Assembly: GCF_050306235.1 (NCBI RefSeq)
Contig: NZ_JBLWFH010000004.1
Span: forward strand, 260,442-324,441
DNA: 64,000 bases
Direction: 5' to 3'
From: Glaciecola sp947496235
GTDB taxonomy: Bacteria; Pseudomonadota; Gammaproteobacteria; Enterobacterales; Alteromonadaceae
The position numbers and the translations under genes are program-made. The notes below the pieces were generated by a model. That model was not told where the DNA came from, did not search any database, and saw nothing but the letters and a program-made list of their open reading frames with translations. The first letter of the stretch is position 1; each line of letters opens with the position of its first letter. Positions 38,757 through 45,420 of this stretch are shown piece after piece.

Positions 38757-39995
38757 ATGGCTATAGAAACGCTAAAACTTAACCCAATGCAGATAGAAGC
38801 AGCGAAAGCAAAGGATAAAGAATATAACCTTTCTGACGGAGCTGGTTTGTTTCTCCGCGTTAAGCCTAATGCAACTAAGCTATGGATATTTAACTTCTCA
38901 CAACCTATAACAAAAAAACGTCAATCAATAAGTTATGGTGTTTATCCAGAGGTTACGCTCGCTGACGCTAGAAAAAAAGCGGAAATCGACAGAAAGCTTT
39001 TAAAGCAGAATAAAGATCCTAAGCAAGAACGTGACAAAGCTAAAGCGAATGAACTCCACTCTAAACTTACCACTTTTAAACTAGTTGCAGATAAATGGCT
39101 GGAACTGCAAAAACATAAAATAGCCCCTACTACTTATAAGAAAACTAAACGTTACTTTGAAAAAGACATTATTCCTACCATCGGTCACATTGCCATTAAG
39201 GAAATTACAGCTCAACATGGTATAAATGTTATAGAAAAAGTGTCAGGGAGAGGAAGCCAAGAAATAGCAAGAAAAACAGCTAGAACACTTAACCAAGTTA
39301 TGACATTTGCAGTCAATACCGGACTTGCACCCTACAATCCGTTAGCAGGTATCAAAGAAGTCATTCCAAAAACCAAAGTTACCCACCGGCCTACACTCCA
39401 AGTTAATGAAATATCAGAATTAATGAATGCTCTGCGCTATTCATCAGCTAAAGTTACTACTAGATGCCTTATAGAATGGCAACTACACACTATGACAAGA
39501 CCGCGTGAAACAGCCGAAGCAAAATGGTCAGAGATAGATTTTAAAAATAAACTTTGGATCATTCCAGCAGAGCGCATGAAGATGAATAGAGAGCACCGTG
39601 TACCACTTACAATTCAAACATTGAATATACTTGAAACAATGAAGTCCTTTAGCGGTAATAGAGATTTTATTTTTGCATCTCACAATAAGCCTAATTGTCC
39701 GGTAAATGCTCAAACGGCAAACAAAGCGCTTCGAGATATGGGTTTCACTGGCAGGCTGGTGGCACATGGATTAAGGGCTTTAGCAAGTACGACATTAAAT
39801 GAAAATGGCTTTGACGATGATGTTATAGAAACTGCACTTGCACACGGGGATGAAAATAAAATCAGAAAAGCATATAACCGTGCACAGTATATTGAAAAAC
39901 GAAGGGTAATGATGCAATGGTGGTCGGACTGGGTCGAAAAGGCTAAATCAGAAGCCCCTAACATCAATAAATATAATATAGTAAATTTGAGATAA
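38757..39995 (+). CDS. P4-type tyrosine recombinase (integrase)
   Basis: Catalyses site-specific integration and excision at the tRNA-Leu site. N-terminal DUF4102/arm-binding domain (LSDGAGLFLRVKPNATKLWIF), core-binding SAM-like domain (about 105-190), catalytic domain with Arg in HTMTRPRETAEAKW, HGLRALASTTLNE (H-x-x-R), LAHGDENKIRKAYNRA with the catalytic tyrosine, and the C-terminal RRVMMQWWSDW tail typical of P4-like integrases. The frame reaches back to 38733, but the ATG at 38757 (MAIETLKLNP) fits the family start. 412 residues. All catalytic residues look intact. Confidence 0.94.
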   Translation: MAIETLKLNPMQIEAAKAKDKEYNLSDGAGLFLRVKPNATKLWIFNFSQPITKKRQSISYGVYPEVTLADARKKAEIDRKLLKQNKDPKQERDKAKANELHSKLTTFKLVADKWLELQKHKIAPTTYKKTKRYFEKDIIPTIGHIAIKEITAQHGINVIEKVSGRGSQEIARKTARTLNQVMTFAVNTGLAPYNPLAGIKEVIPKTKVTHRPTLQVNEISELMNALRYSSAKVTTRCLIEWQLHTMTRPRETAEAKWSEIDFKNKLWIIPAERMKMNREHRVPLTIQTLNILETMKSFSGNRDFIFASHNKPNCPVNAQTANKALRDMGFTGRLVAHGLRALASTTLNENGFDDDVIETALAHGDENKIRKAYNRAQYIEKRRVMMQWWSDWVEKAKSEAPNINKYNIVNLR

Positions 39996-40084
39996 TAAAA
40001 TTAACATATCCAAGGCTTAATACTAAACAGATAGCTTTCTGAATGAATGGAACGGTGAATATTTAAGGAAAATTTGAGGGAAAT

Positions 40085-40942
40085 ATGAAATTAGTTTTGA
40101 ATGAGATCCCCTTGTTAGATTGCTGTAAAGAATGGGGTTTAGAACCTGAACAAGTGCTTAAAATGGCCCATAGAGGAAAAATTATATTAGTTTTTGATTG
40201 GTTAAACCTTATTACAACGTTTAAGAAAACCGAGGCTGATAAACAGTTTTATTTGCTTACTGGTTATTACAAGCCTGATAGTCAAAAAAGAGCCGACAAA
40301 TATCAACATGATATTACAGAAAGAACAATCTCCGCAGTGGCTTATTGTCGAGATATTGAGATGAGGCTTGCCACTTTAAATATGCCAGCAATTCATGAGC
40401 TTACTTGTACGGAAAGCATTTGGGCTGATTTTGGTCATTCAATAGATGGAAATTGGATGTTTCAACTCAAAGAACATAGAGAGTTTGATTATTGTAGACT
40501 ACCCCGCTTAACCTTTAATTCTAGAAGTGACAAGTTCTGGGTATCACCTCTTACTTTCGATAAATTGCTGGTTTTACGAAAAGAAAAAGAGATGTTTGAA
40601 AAAGCTGTAAAATCGGGAGATATTGAGAAATATGAATATTCCAGAGGCCCTAACCCAACTGTAAATAACCTTGCATTGGATTTAGATAATCAAATAAATG
40701 ATTGGGCCGTTAATGACTGCTCGAAAGCACTTTTATTATTCATTTGTAAAGTCGTAGAAGAGTCTAAAAATAAGAGTAGGTTTTTAAAACCCAATGGCAC
40801 TTTTAATATTGATACGCTTGCAAACTACATACTTGATGTCTTTAAGGATAAGCCTACATACGGTTTTGCTAAATCAACTCTTAAAAGCCAAATTAAGGAA
40901 TGCATTGATAAGCACTATCGAGATATAGAAGGGGATCTGTAA
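40085..40942 (+). CDS. Hypothetical protein of the integrative element (285 aa)
   Basis: No family recognised. 285 residues, soluble, with mixed charged and aromatic segments; a C-terminal helical part (NDWAVNDCSKALLLFICKVVEE and beyond) may be a DNA-binding or replication-accessory tail, but this is a guess. GAGGGAA before the ATG is a good ribosome site. It lies directly after the integrase in the same direction, in the place where P4-like islands often keep regulatory or replication genes. Confidence 0.75.
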   Translation: MKLVLNEIPLLDCCKEWGLEPEQVLKMAHRGKIILVFDWLNLITTFKKTEADKQFYLLTGYYKPDSQKRADKYQHDITERTISAVAYCRDIEMRLATLNMPAIHELTCTESIWADFGHSIDGNWMFQLKEHREFDYCRLPRLTFNSRSDKFWVSPLTFDKLLVLRKEKEMFEKAVKSGDIEKYEYSRGPNPTVNNLALDLDNQINDWAVNDCSKALLLFICKVVEESKNKSRFLKPNGTFNIDTLANYILDVFKDKPTYGFAKSTLKSQIKECIDKHYRDIEGDL

Positions 40943-41036
40943 AAGTTTCAACTGAAATGTGATTTTTTCATCTGAAATTAATTAGCCTTTAAAACTAGTA
41001 ATTTTTATTCGTCCAATAACTATAAGGTAGAGACGA

Positions 41037-41318
41037 ATGAATCTGAACAACGAAATTAATATCTTACGAAAGCCAGAAGTTATAAAAATCACTGGTTTAT
41101 CTAATACAAGCATTTTTGAACGAACCAAAGACGGTCTATTTCCCTCCAGTGTTTCATTGGGCGGGCGAGCGATTGGGTACATTGAACACGAAATTAGAGC
41201 AGTATTGACAGCCCGAGCTGCAGGCCATTCAGATCAGCAAGTACGAGAATTGATAAATTCTCTTCATAAGCAAAGACTAGAGTCTGGAAACAGACTAATA
41301 AGTCTTATGGTAGCCTAG
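41037..41318 (+). CDS. AlpA-family transcriptional regulator / excisionase-like
   Basis: 93 residues with the AlpA/MerR-like winged helix: ILRKPEVIKITGLSNTSIFERTKDGLFPSSVSLGGRAIGYIEHEIRAVLTARAAG. AlpA-type proteins activate or direct excision in P4-like islands. Ribosome site AGGTAGAGACGA precedes the ATG. Located between the unknown gene and a run of overlapping small genes. Confidence 0.88.
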   Translation: MNLNNEINILRKPEVIKITGLSNTSIFERTKDGLFPSSVSLGGRAIGYIEHEIRAVLTARAAGHSDQQVRELINSLHKQRLESGNRLISLMVA

Positions 41319-41331
41319 GAGGAGTGATTGT

Positions 41332-41631
41332 ATGAAAAGAGCTCCTAGTGAACCCAGAAGCGCTCTTAATAACAAAGACACGAGTGCACAAACACAACGC
41401 CTTCAAATATTAACATTATTGCGTGAAAAGCAAAGTGTAAATACACCTGAGTTCCGAGATTTTGGAATAATGGCTCCAGCTCCGAGAATTTTTGAATTAC
41501 GAGAAGAGGGTTACAGAATTAAGAAAATACTTGAGACATATCAAGATCGCACTGGAAAAATACATTACGGTGTCGCTCGGTATTATCTTTCAAGCAATAC
41601 AGAATTGGAGTATCAGTGTGAAGAAATGTGA
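41332..41631 (+). CDS. HTH_39-type helix-turn-helix protein
   Basis: 99 residues. TQRLQILTLLREKQSVNTPEF, then APRIFELREEGYRIKKI, matches the winged-helix pattern of HTH_39 domains often found in prophages and islands. TAGGAGGAGTG before the ATG is a very strong ribosome site. Starts 13 bases after the AlpA gene and overlaps the next gene by 14 bases, so the three form one operon. Confidence 0.82.
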   Translation: MKRAPSEPRSALNNKDTSAQTQRLQILTLLREKQSVNTPEFRDFGIMAPAPRIFELREEGYRIKKILETYQDRTGKIHYGVARYYLSSNTELEYQCEEM

Positions 41632-41863
41632 AATATTCGAGCATCTAGATTCCATGCAGAGAAAGCTCAATCAAGTAACAGTACTTTCAAAGATAATGGA
41701 GAGCAAAAGTGCTTCTACAAGTATTGCAGATAATCATCAGCGAATTGTTAATGGAATTATAGCTGATATTGCTGAACGCAATGAGGTTATATTCAATGAA
41801 CTCTGCGATTCAATTTCTCACTTGTATATTGTTAACGACGCAGTTACTGGCGATTCCGATTAA
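41618..41863 (+). CDS. Small helical protein of the element (81 aa)
   Basis: The frame is open from 41492, but the upstream part lies inside the HTH_39 gene; a GTG at 41618 follows TTGGAG and is the likely start, giving 81 residues. The product is predicted helical and acidic, without a recognised family. It overlaps the upstream gene by 14 bases. Confidence 0.65.
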   Translation: MKKCEIFEHLDSMQRKLNQVTVLSKIMESKSASTSIADNHQRIVNGIIADIAERNEVIFNELCDSISHLYIVNDAVTGDSD

Positions 41864-41872
41864 GGGATCGCT

Positions 41873-42283
41873 ATGTCAAAATATTTTCGAGAAAAAAAGA
41901 GTGTTAGATTTGCTGGAGTTCCTCATTCTGTAATGGAAAACAAAAGTTACATTGAACTCAGTTACAGCGCTAAAGCATTGTTATTTGAGATTGCTAAGCA
42001 ATACAATAAACATAACAATGGGAAACTATGTGCAATTCCAGAACAGCTAAAAGTGCGAGGCTTTGGTTCAGCAACAACGGTTTATGGCGCGGTAAGAGAG
42101 CTCTTAGATTCTAATCTAATAATCTACAGCAAGGTGGCTATGAAAGGTTCTAGGCAACCTCATTTCTATGCTATTACTTGGGAAAAGGTTAATACAAATC
42201 CTGGGTTTGAAATGGATATAGAGCCAACAAATAAACCTTTAAGAGCATTTAGTTTAGAGTTTAATAAATCACTTGTTGCATAG
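41873..42283 (+). CDS. HTH-like DNA-binding protein, phage/element type
   Basis: 136 residues. The middle (YSAKALLFEIAKQYNKHNNGKLCAIPEQ, then SATTVYGAVRELLDSNLIIYSK) reads as a winged-helix domain like those at the N-terminus of phage replication or MarR-like proteins. ATG follows AAGGGATCGCT. It closes the small-gene operon and is followed 18 bases later by a strong hairpin at 42301-42332, which may be its terminator. Confidence 0.72.
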   Translation: MSKYFREKKSVRFAGVPHSVMENKSYIELSYSAKALLFEIAKQYNKHNNGKLCAIPEQLKVRGFGSATTVYGAVRELLDSNLIIYSKVAMKGSRQPHFYAITWEKVNTNPGFEMDIEPTNKPLRAFSLEFNKSLVA

Positions 42284-42300
42284 GTTTTTAAATAGACATT

Positions 42301-42332
42301 TTTTGGTGTTGTGAAATTTATCAGCACCAAAA
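42301..42332 (+). terminator. Hairpin copy 1 after the small-gene operon, terminator-like
   Basis: TTTTGGTGTTG and CAGCACCAAAA form an 11-bp stem (one T-G wobble) with a 10-base loop, followed by a T-rich tail. It lies directly after the 136-residue gene. Confidence 0.7.
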
Positions 42333-43009
42333 TTTGTTTTTATTTCTTTGTAAATAAAGCTCATTCAATGAATATTTCTTTACTCGTATTAAGATACCCA
42401 AACATCTCCAATTTATTTGAAGAAAAGAATATATTAAGTTTTTTTGATGTAAGGTTTTGTAAGGTTTTTATTAGAACACGATTGCAGCGCTGCGGTTTCA
42501 AAATAAACAATAAAGCATCCTCACATTAGATTTTTCTATAAACAATTTTTGGTATTGAAACTCCATTTATTATGCATATTTTGGTGTTGTAAAAATTAAC
42601 AGCACCAGAATCTGTATTTGTCTTATGTAGGGGAAACAGAAAAGCAATATCCCTAAGGTTAACAACTACTAACATACAACTACAATTATTGGTTATCTAT
42701 ATATATAGCCATACCTACTAGAAATTATTAGCTATTCACTAAGTAACTTTTTACCAATACTTGGAGTAAATATTAGTCGGAAAATTGCGGAGAAATAATT
42801 TGGCGCAAAAGAAAAAAGTTTAGTCGCTATTTCAATTCGATAAAAATAAATCAGACATTTAATTAACTGATTAAAAGAAGAGTTTAGCGAGTGTTTTCTT
42901 GTCTAATGACCAACGCGTTTAAAATCAAAACTGAACCGATGGACAGTTGTAGTTAAAATATTGAGGTTTAAAATTGTTACCTGAATAAACAACTTAAAGT
43001 ACACGTGAA
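42333..43009. other. AT-rich non-coding stretch of the element
   Basis: Holds no convincing gene. It contains a second copy of the 42301 hairpin at 42579-42610, a half-copy near 42543 and an alternating palindrome CTATATATATAG at 42697-42708. A 72-codon frame at 42311-42529 starts inside the first hairpin and lacks a ribosome site; not called. Confidence 0.5.
42579..42610. repeat. Hairpin copy 2
   Basis: TTTTGGTGTTG, 10-base loop, CAGCACCAGAA. Same stem and loop length as the copy at 42301, 278 bases away; one change near the stem foot. There is no strong T-run after it, so it is less terminator-like. Confidence 0.65.
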
Positions 43010-43189
43010 ATGCAAAATTTGGATGAATGGCAATATCAATATATTGAACAAATCGACTCGCTGCTTAAAGCGCTCATACAAGCTGAGTATCAAGACAATA
43101 ATAAAAATCCTTACCATTTCCTTAAATCTGACAAATTAGGCTTCCTGAAGCTTGCTAGAGAGCGAACTAAGGCTCTTTTGGGTGAATAA
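43010..43189 (+). CDS. Small element protein (59 aa), unknown
   Basis: Starts MQNLDEWQYQYIEQIDSLL and ends with a basic helix (LARERTKALLGE). Balanced composition with two likely amphipathic helices is unlike the non-coding AT-rich DNA around it. The ribosome site is weak. Lies between the hairpin region and the structured leader described at 43219. Not matched to any family. Confidence 0.5.
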   Translation: MQNLDEWQYQYIEQIDSLLKALIQAEYQDNNKNPYHFLKSDKLGFLKLARERTKALLGE

Positions 43190-43218
43190 TATAGTTGTAT
43201 GAAAACCTTTTAGCTACC

Positions 43219-43290
43219 TTTGAGCTGGTGGCTATGCGGGTAATACGCACCTCAACGTGCACAGTGTGGGAGGATTTTTAAATGCAAAGC
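43219..43290 (+). ncRNA. Possible structured leader RNA (C4/CI-RNA-like) in the element
   Basis: TGCG (43235-43238) can pair with CGCA (43246-43249), and CCTC (43250-43253) with GAGG (43270-43273) around an inner CAC/GTG hairpin. The second pairing hides a strong ribosome site GGGAGG that precedes an ATG at 43282 opening a frame of only 13 codons. P4-like elements control immunity with a short structured RNA in a comparable place, so a related role is possible. This is inference from structure by eye. Confidence 0.3.
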
Positions 43291-43433
43291 AACAACAACA
43301 TCGAATTAAGAGTAAAGCGCTAGAATCAGTTAAGGTACTTCTAGGAGCTTTAATTGCGGGAGTTCGCAGCCGCACAATTTATCTAGTGCGAGAAATTTTG
43401 AAATCGAGTTGTTGTTTATATGATCACTTCTAA
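43224..43433 (+). pseudogene. Open frame lacking a clear start, possibly Ash-like remnant
   Basis: A 69-codon open frame directly after a TGA, reading AGGYAGNTHLNVHSVGGFLN at its start and ALESVKVLLGALIAGV in the middle. There is no ATG; GTG codons at 43257 and 43266 are possible starts. The GYA...N...HSVGG pattern recalls the short, start-less Ash-type frames of P4-like islands, but this is from memory and uncertain. It overlaps the structured RNA. Confidence 0.3.
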
Positions 43434-43443
43434 TGTCAGATAG

Positions 43444-43587
43444 GGAGGGGCTCATCAAAAGTCTGCAGGTAAAGCTAGTCAGTACCGTTGTTGCAACACA
43501 TTTTTTATGCCCGCAACTTTAAAACGTTTTTTCATCAACCGAGCAGAAAATCGGGTCCAGAATTACTATATAAAAGAAGACGTTTAA
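43444..43587 (+). pseudogene. Second start-less open frame, Ash-like tail
   Basis: After a TAG, 47 codons read GGAHQKSAGKASQYRCCNTF, then a short basic stretch to the stop at 43585. There is no start codon before an internal ATG at 43507. SAGKA followed by a CNTFFMP segment is a protein-like pattern in an otherwise AT-rich region. Probably a decayed or unusually initiated reading frame linked to the one before it. Confidence 0.3.
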
Positions 43588-43792
43588 TAAAATTCTCGCT
43601 TAATAAAATCTATGACATAAAATTAAAAGTTCATAGACAAACATTTCAATTTAATAAATACGTGGGGATTATTGACACATTTTACTAAATTAAAAGGAGT
43701 AAGATTGTAACATTTGCCAATTTTCTGTAACTTATAAATTAAAAAAATTATTTCTCAGTTAAATTATTTCTCAATAAAAAAGGACACGGAAG

Positions 43793-44767
43793 TTGGATTT
43801 AATTATTCTCGCAATAACATCATCGTTAATACTGGTGTTTTTAATATTGTATCTAACGAATAAATTCGGCAAGTTAGTTGTTCACTACATATGTTTGCGG
43901 CTCTTTCATAAATCTCCAGTAGTAGACTTTTTGTCTAGTCGGTTAATTCAAGTAGGAGCAACTTTTTTGAGTACTGCTTATTTTCTTACTCTAGACATAT
44001 TTGGAGATGATATAGATTTCATATCAAATAACAAAGAAATACACAAAATCGTCTTTGCATTTGTTCTATTGGGTACCTTTTTGCTGATCCTTGTTAAGGA
44101 AGCTTCCGACGTTATTTCTGAACGTCTAACAGCTTCAAACAACAGAATATCAAACAAGCTTTCAGTAATGGCAACTAAATCGGTATTAGCAAAACTCACA
44201 AGAGTACAAAACCAATCAAAGTATTTGAAGAAAAACAGCAATGTGTTTAAAACTATTGCAGATCCAGATGACCAGATAAGCATACTGATCACTGAGTTCG
44301 TTGATCTTATTAGTGCTAGTTTTCATATAGATAGAGACAATATAGCTTTAACCATCCTAACGGTTGAGGAAAATAAAAAACCTTACTTTAAAGAAAAAAA
44401 TCACCGAAACTGGAGAAGGACAACACCAAAAGAACTTTTGGATAATAACTCAGCAGCCAAGAGATGTATTGAAACTGGACAGCCTATTTTTTTATGCTCA
44501 AAAGTAGAGGCTGCAAAGAACGATAAATACTTTTTGTCTGAGCGAGATAAAGAAAATGAAGATGGAAGTATTTACTGTTATCCCGTTATTATTGATTTAC
44601 CGGATCGCTTAATCCAAAATATTATAAGCGTTAGCACTTATAATGCTAAACTATCCGAGAGTTATGACGATGTTAAAAGTAAAGCTATACTTCAAGTCTT
44701 CAACGACGTTTGTCGAAGAATAGAATTAGAACTTACATTGAGTAAAATAAAATTATGGACAAATTAG
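43793..44767 (+). CDS. Membrane protein with cytoplasmic GAF-like domain, cargo of the element
   Basis: 324 residues. Three hydrophobic segments at about residues 2-22, 48-67 and 84-103 are followed by a basic linker and a soluble domain (about 155-320) with a GAF-like rhythm (DLISASFHIDRDNIALTILT, then SIYCYPVIIDLPDR, IISVSTYNAKL). No catalytic motif seen. TTG start with AAGGACACGGAAG upstream. Overlaps the next gene by 13 bases. Its position next to attR suggests it is accessory cargo, for example a sensor in a defence or stress module; that is inference only. Confidence 0.7.
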   Translation: MDLIILAITSSLILVFLILYLTNKFGKLVVHYICLRLFHKSPVVDFLSSRLIQVGATFLSTAYFLTLDIFGDDIDFISNNKEIHKIVFAFVLLGTFLLILVKEASDVISERLTASNNRISNKLSVMATKSVLAKLTRVQNQSKYLKKNSNVFKTIADPDDQISILITEFVDLISASFHIDRDNIALTILTVEENKKPYFKEKNHRNWRRTTPKELLDNNSAAKRCIETGQPIFLCSKVEAAKNDKYFLSERDKENEDGSIYCYPVIIDLPDRLIQNIISVSTYNAKLSESYDDVKSKAILQVFNDVCRRIELELTLSKIKLWTN

Positions 44768-44997
44768 ATAAAATCGATTCCAACTATGAAGGATTGAAAC
44801 ATAGGTTGCACATAGCTATAACTAAGTTAGCATCTAGATTAAGAGCCCAAGAACCACAATCACGATATGAGTTAATATCCTTAGCTACAGCGCTTGAGAA
44901 CGCTTTAGCCGAGCAAAAAAATATAACTCGAATGGAAAAGCTTAGGCGTGCAAAGAAAGCTGCACGCAAGAAATCTCCAGAAACCGAGAGTGAATGA
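44755..44997 (+). CDS. Small charged helical protein paired with the membrane protein (80 aa)
   Basis: 80 residues, almost entirely helical by pattern, with a basic tail (RRAKKAARKKSPE). ATG lies 13 bases inside the upstream gene, so translation is coupled. No recognised family. The basic tail might bind nucleic acid or the acidic face of its partner. It is the last gene before the right end of the element. Confidence 0.65.
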   Translation: MDKLDKIDSNYEGLKHRLHIAITKLASRLRAQEPQSRYELISLATALENALAEQKNITRMEKLRRAKKAARKKSPETESE

Positions 44998-45143
44998 ACT
45001 CAGATTTTAAGGCGCTTGGTTTGTCACCAAATTAAAATCAGTCAATATGTTTGACATAGGTTTAATTTCATTTAAGTGCTAGATATTATGGTGCATAAAG
45101 TACTTCGACTCTCTGAAACTTAAACTATAGCGCATTTGCAATC

Positions 45144-45162
45144 TGTAACATCACTCGTAACA
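45144..45162. repeat. GTAACA repeats near attR, likely integrase arm sites
   Basis: TGTAACA at 45144-45150 and CGTAACA at 45156-45162, the same word that is repeated near attL. They lie about 56 bases inside the right att repeat. Confidence 0.55.
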
Positions 45163-45217
45163 CTGAAAACAATCAGCATGCACCATAACATTATATTTCA
45201 TAGGCTTACGCGCCTTA

Positions 45218-45241
45218 TTCAAGTCCGGCCTCTGGTACCAT
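45218..45241 (+). repeat. attR: right att core repeat
   Basis: Exact 24-base copy of the tRNA-Leu 3' end at 38571-38594, starting TTCAAGTCCGG and ending with ACCAT. The sequence before it (CGCCTTA) does not match the tRNA, which marks the junction of the element with the original chromosome. Confidence 0.93.
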
Positions 45242-45271
45242 ATCTTTGATATAAACTACGAAGATATACAC

Positions 45272-45297
45272 AAACCGACTGTTGTCGGTTTTTTTGT
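45272..45297 (+). terminator. Original tRNA-Leu terminator displaced by the element
   Basis: AAACCGAC, loop TGTT, GTCGGTTT then a T-run. Lies 30 bases after the displaced tRNA end, as expected for the native terminator of the tRNA before integration. Confidence 0.85.
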
Positions 45298-45420
45298 GCT
45301 ATTTCAATCAATTGTACTCGGAATAATTATCTGTGGCTCTACCCCATTAACGGGGGATCAACATTCATCTCGTTCTATTAATTAATTATTCCATCCCATC
45401 TGGTGACCGGCGGAGCCCTT

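Larger units (their letters stand above)
38571..45241. mobile_element. 6.7-kb tRNA-Leu integrative element (P4-type integrase, satellite-like)
   Basis: Bounded by exact 24-bp direct repeats and carrying the integrase directly inside the left repeat. Genes in order: integrase; 285-residue unknown; AlpA-type regulator; HTH_39-type protein; 81-residue protein; 136-residue HTH-like protein; a 1.5-kb non-coding or degenerate stretch; a membrane/GAF-like protein; an 80-residue charged protein. No primase, helicase, terminase, capsid, relaxase or plasmid-type replication gene is seen, so it is either a defective remnant or a minimal satellite/island relying on other elements. It is AT-richer to the eye than the neighbouring core genes. 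The native tRNA terminator now lies beyond the right end at about 45.28 kb. Confidence 0.9.

Noticed and set aside
42311..42529. 72-codon frame inside the element
   Set aside because: Its ATG is within a hairpin loop region and the composition (Phe, Lys, Asn rich) is typical of AT-rich non-coding DNA.
42697..42708. Alternating CTATATATATAG palindrome as an origin
   Set aside because: Short AT palindromes are expected in such AT-rich DNA, and no iterons or initiator gene are nearby.
43488..43688. 66-codon frame in the element
   Set aside because: It overlaps a more protein-like frame (43444-43587) in another phase, has no ribosome site and is lysine/phenylalanine-rich.
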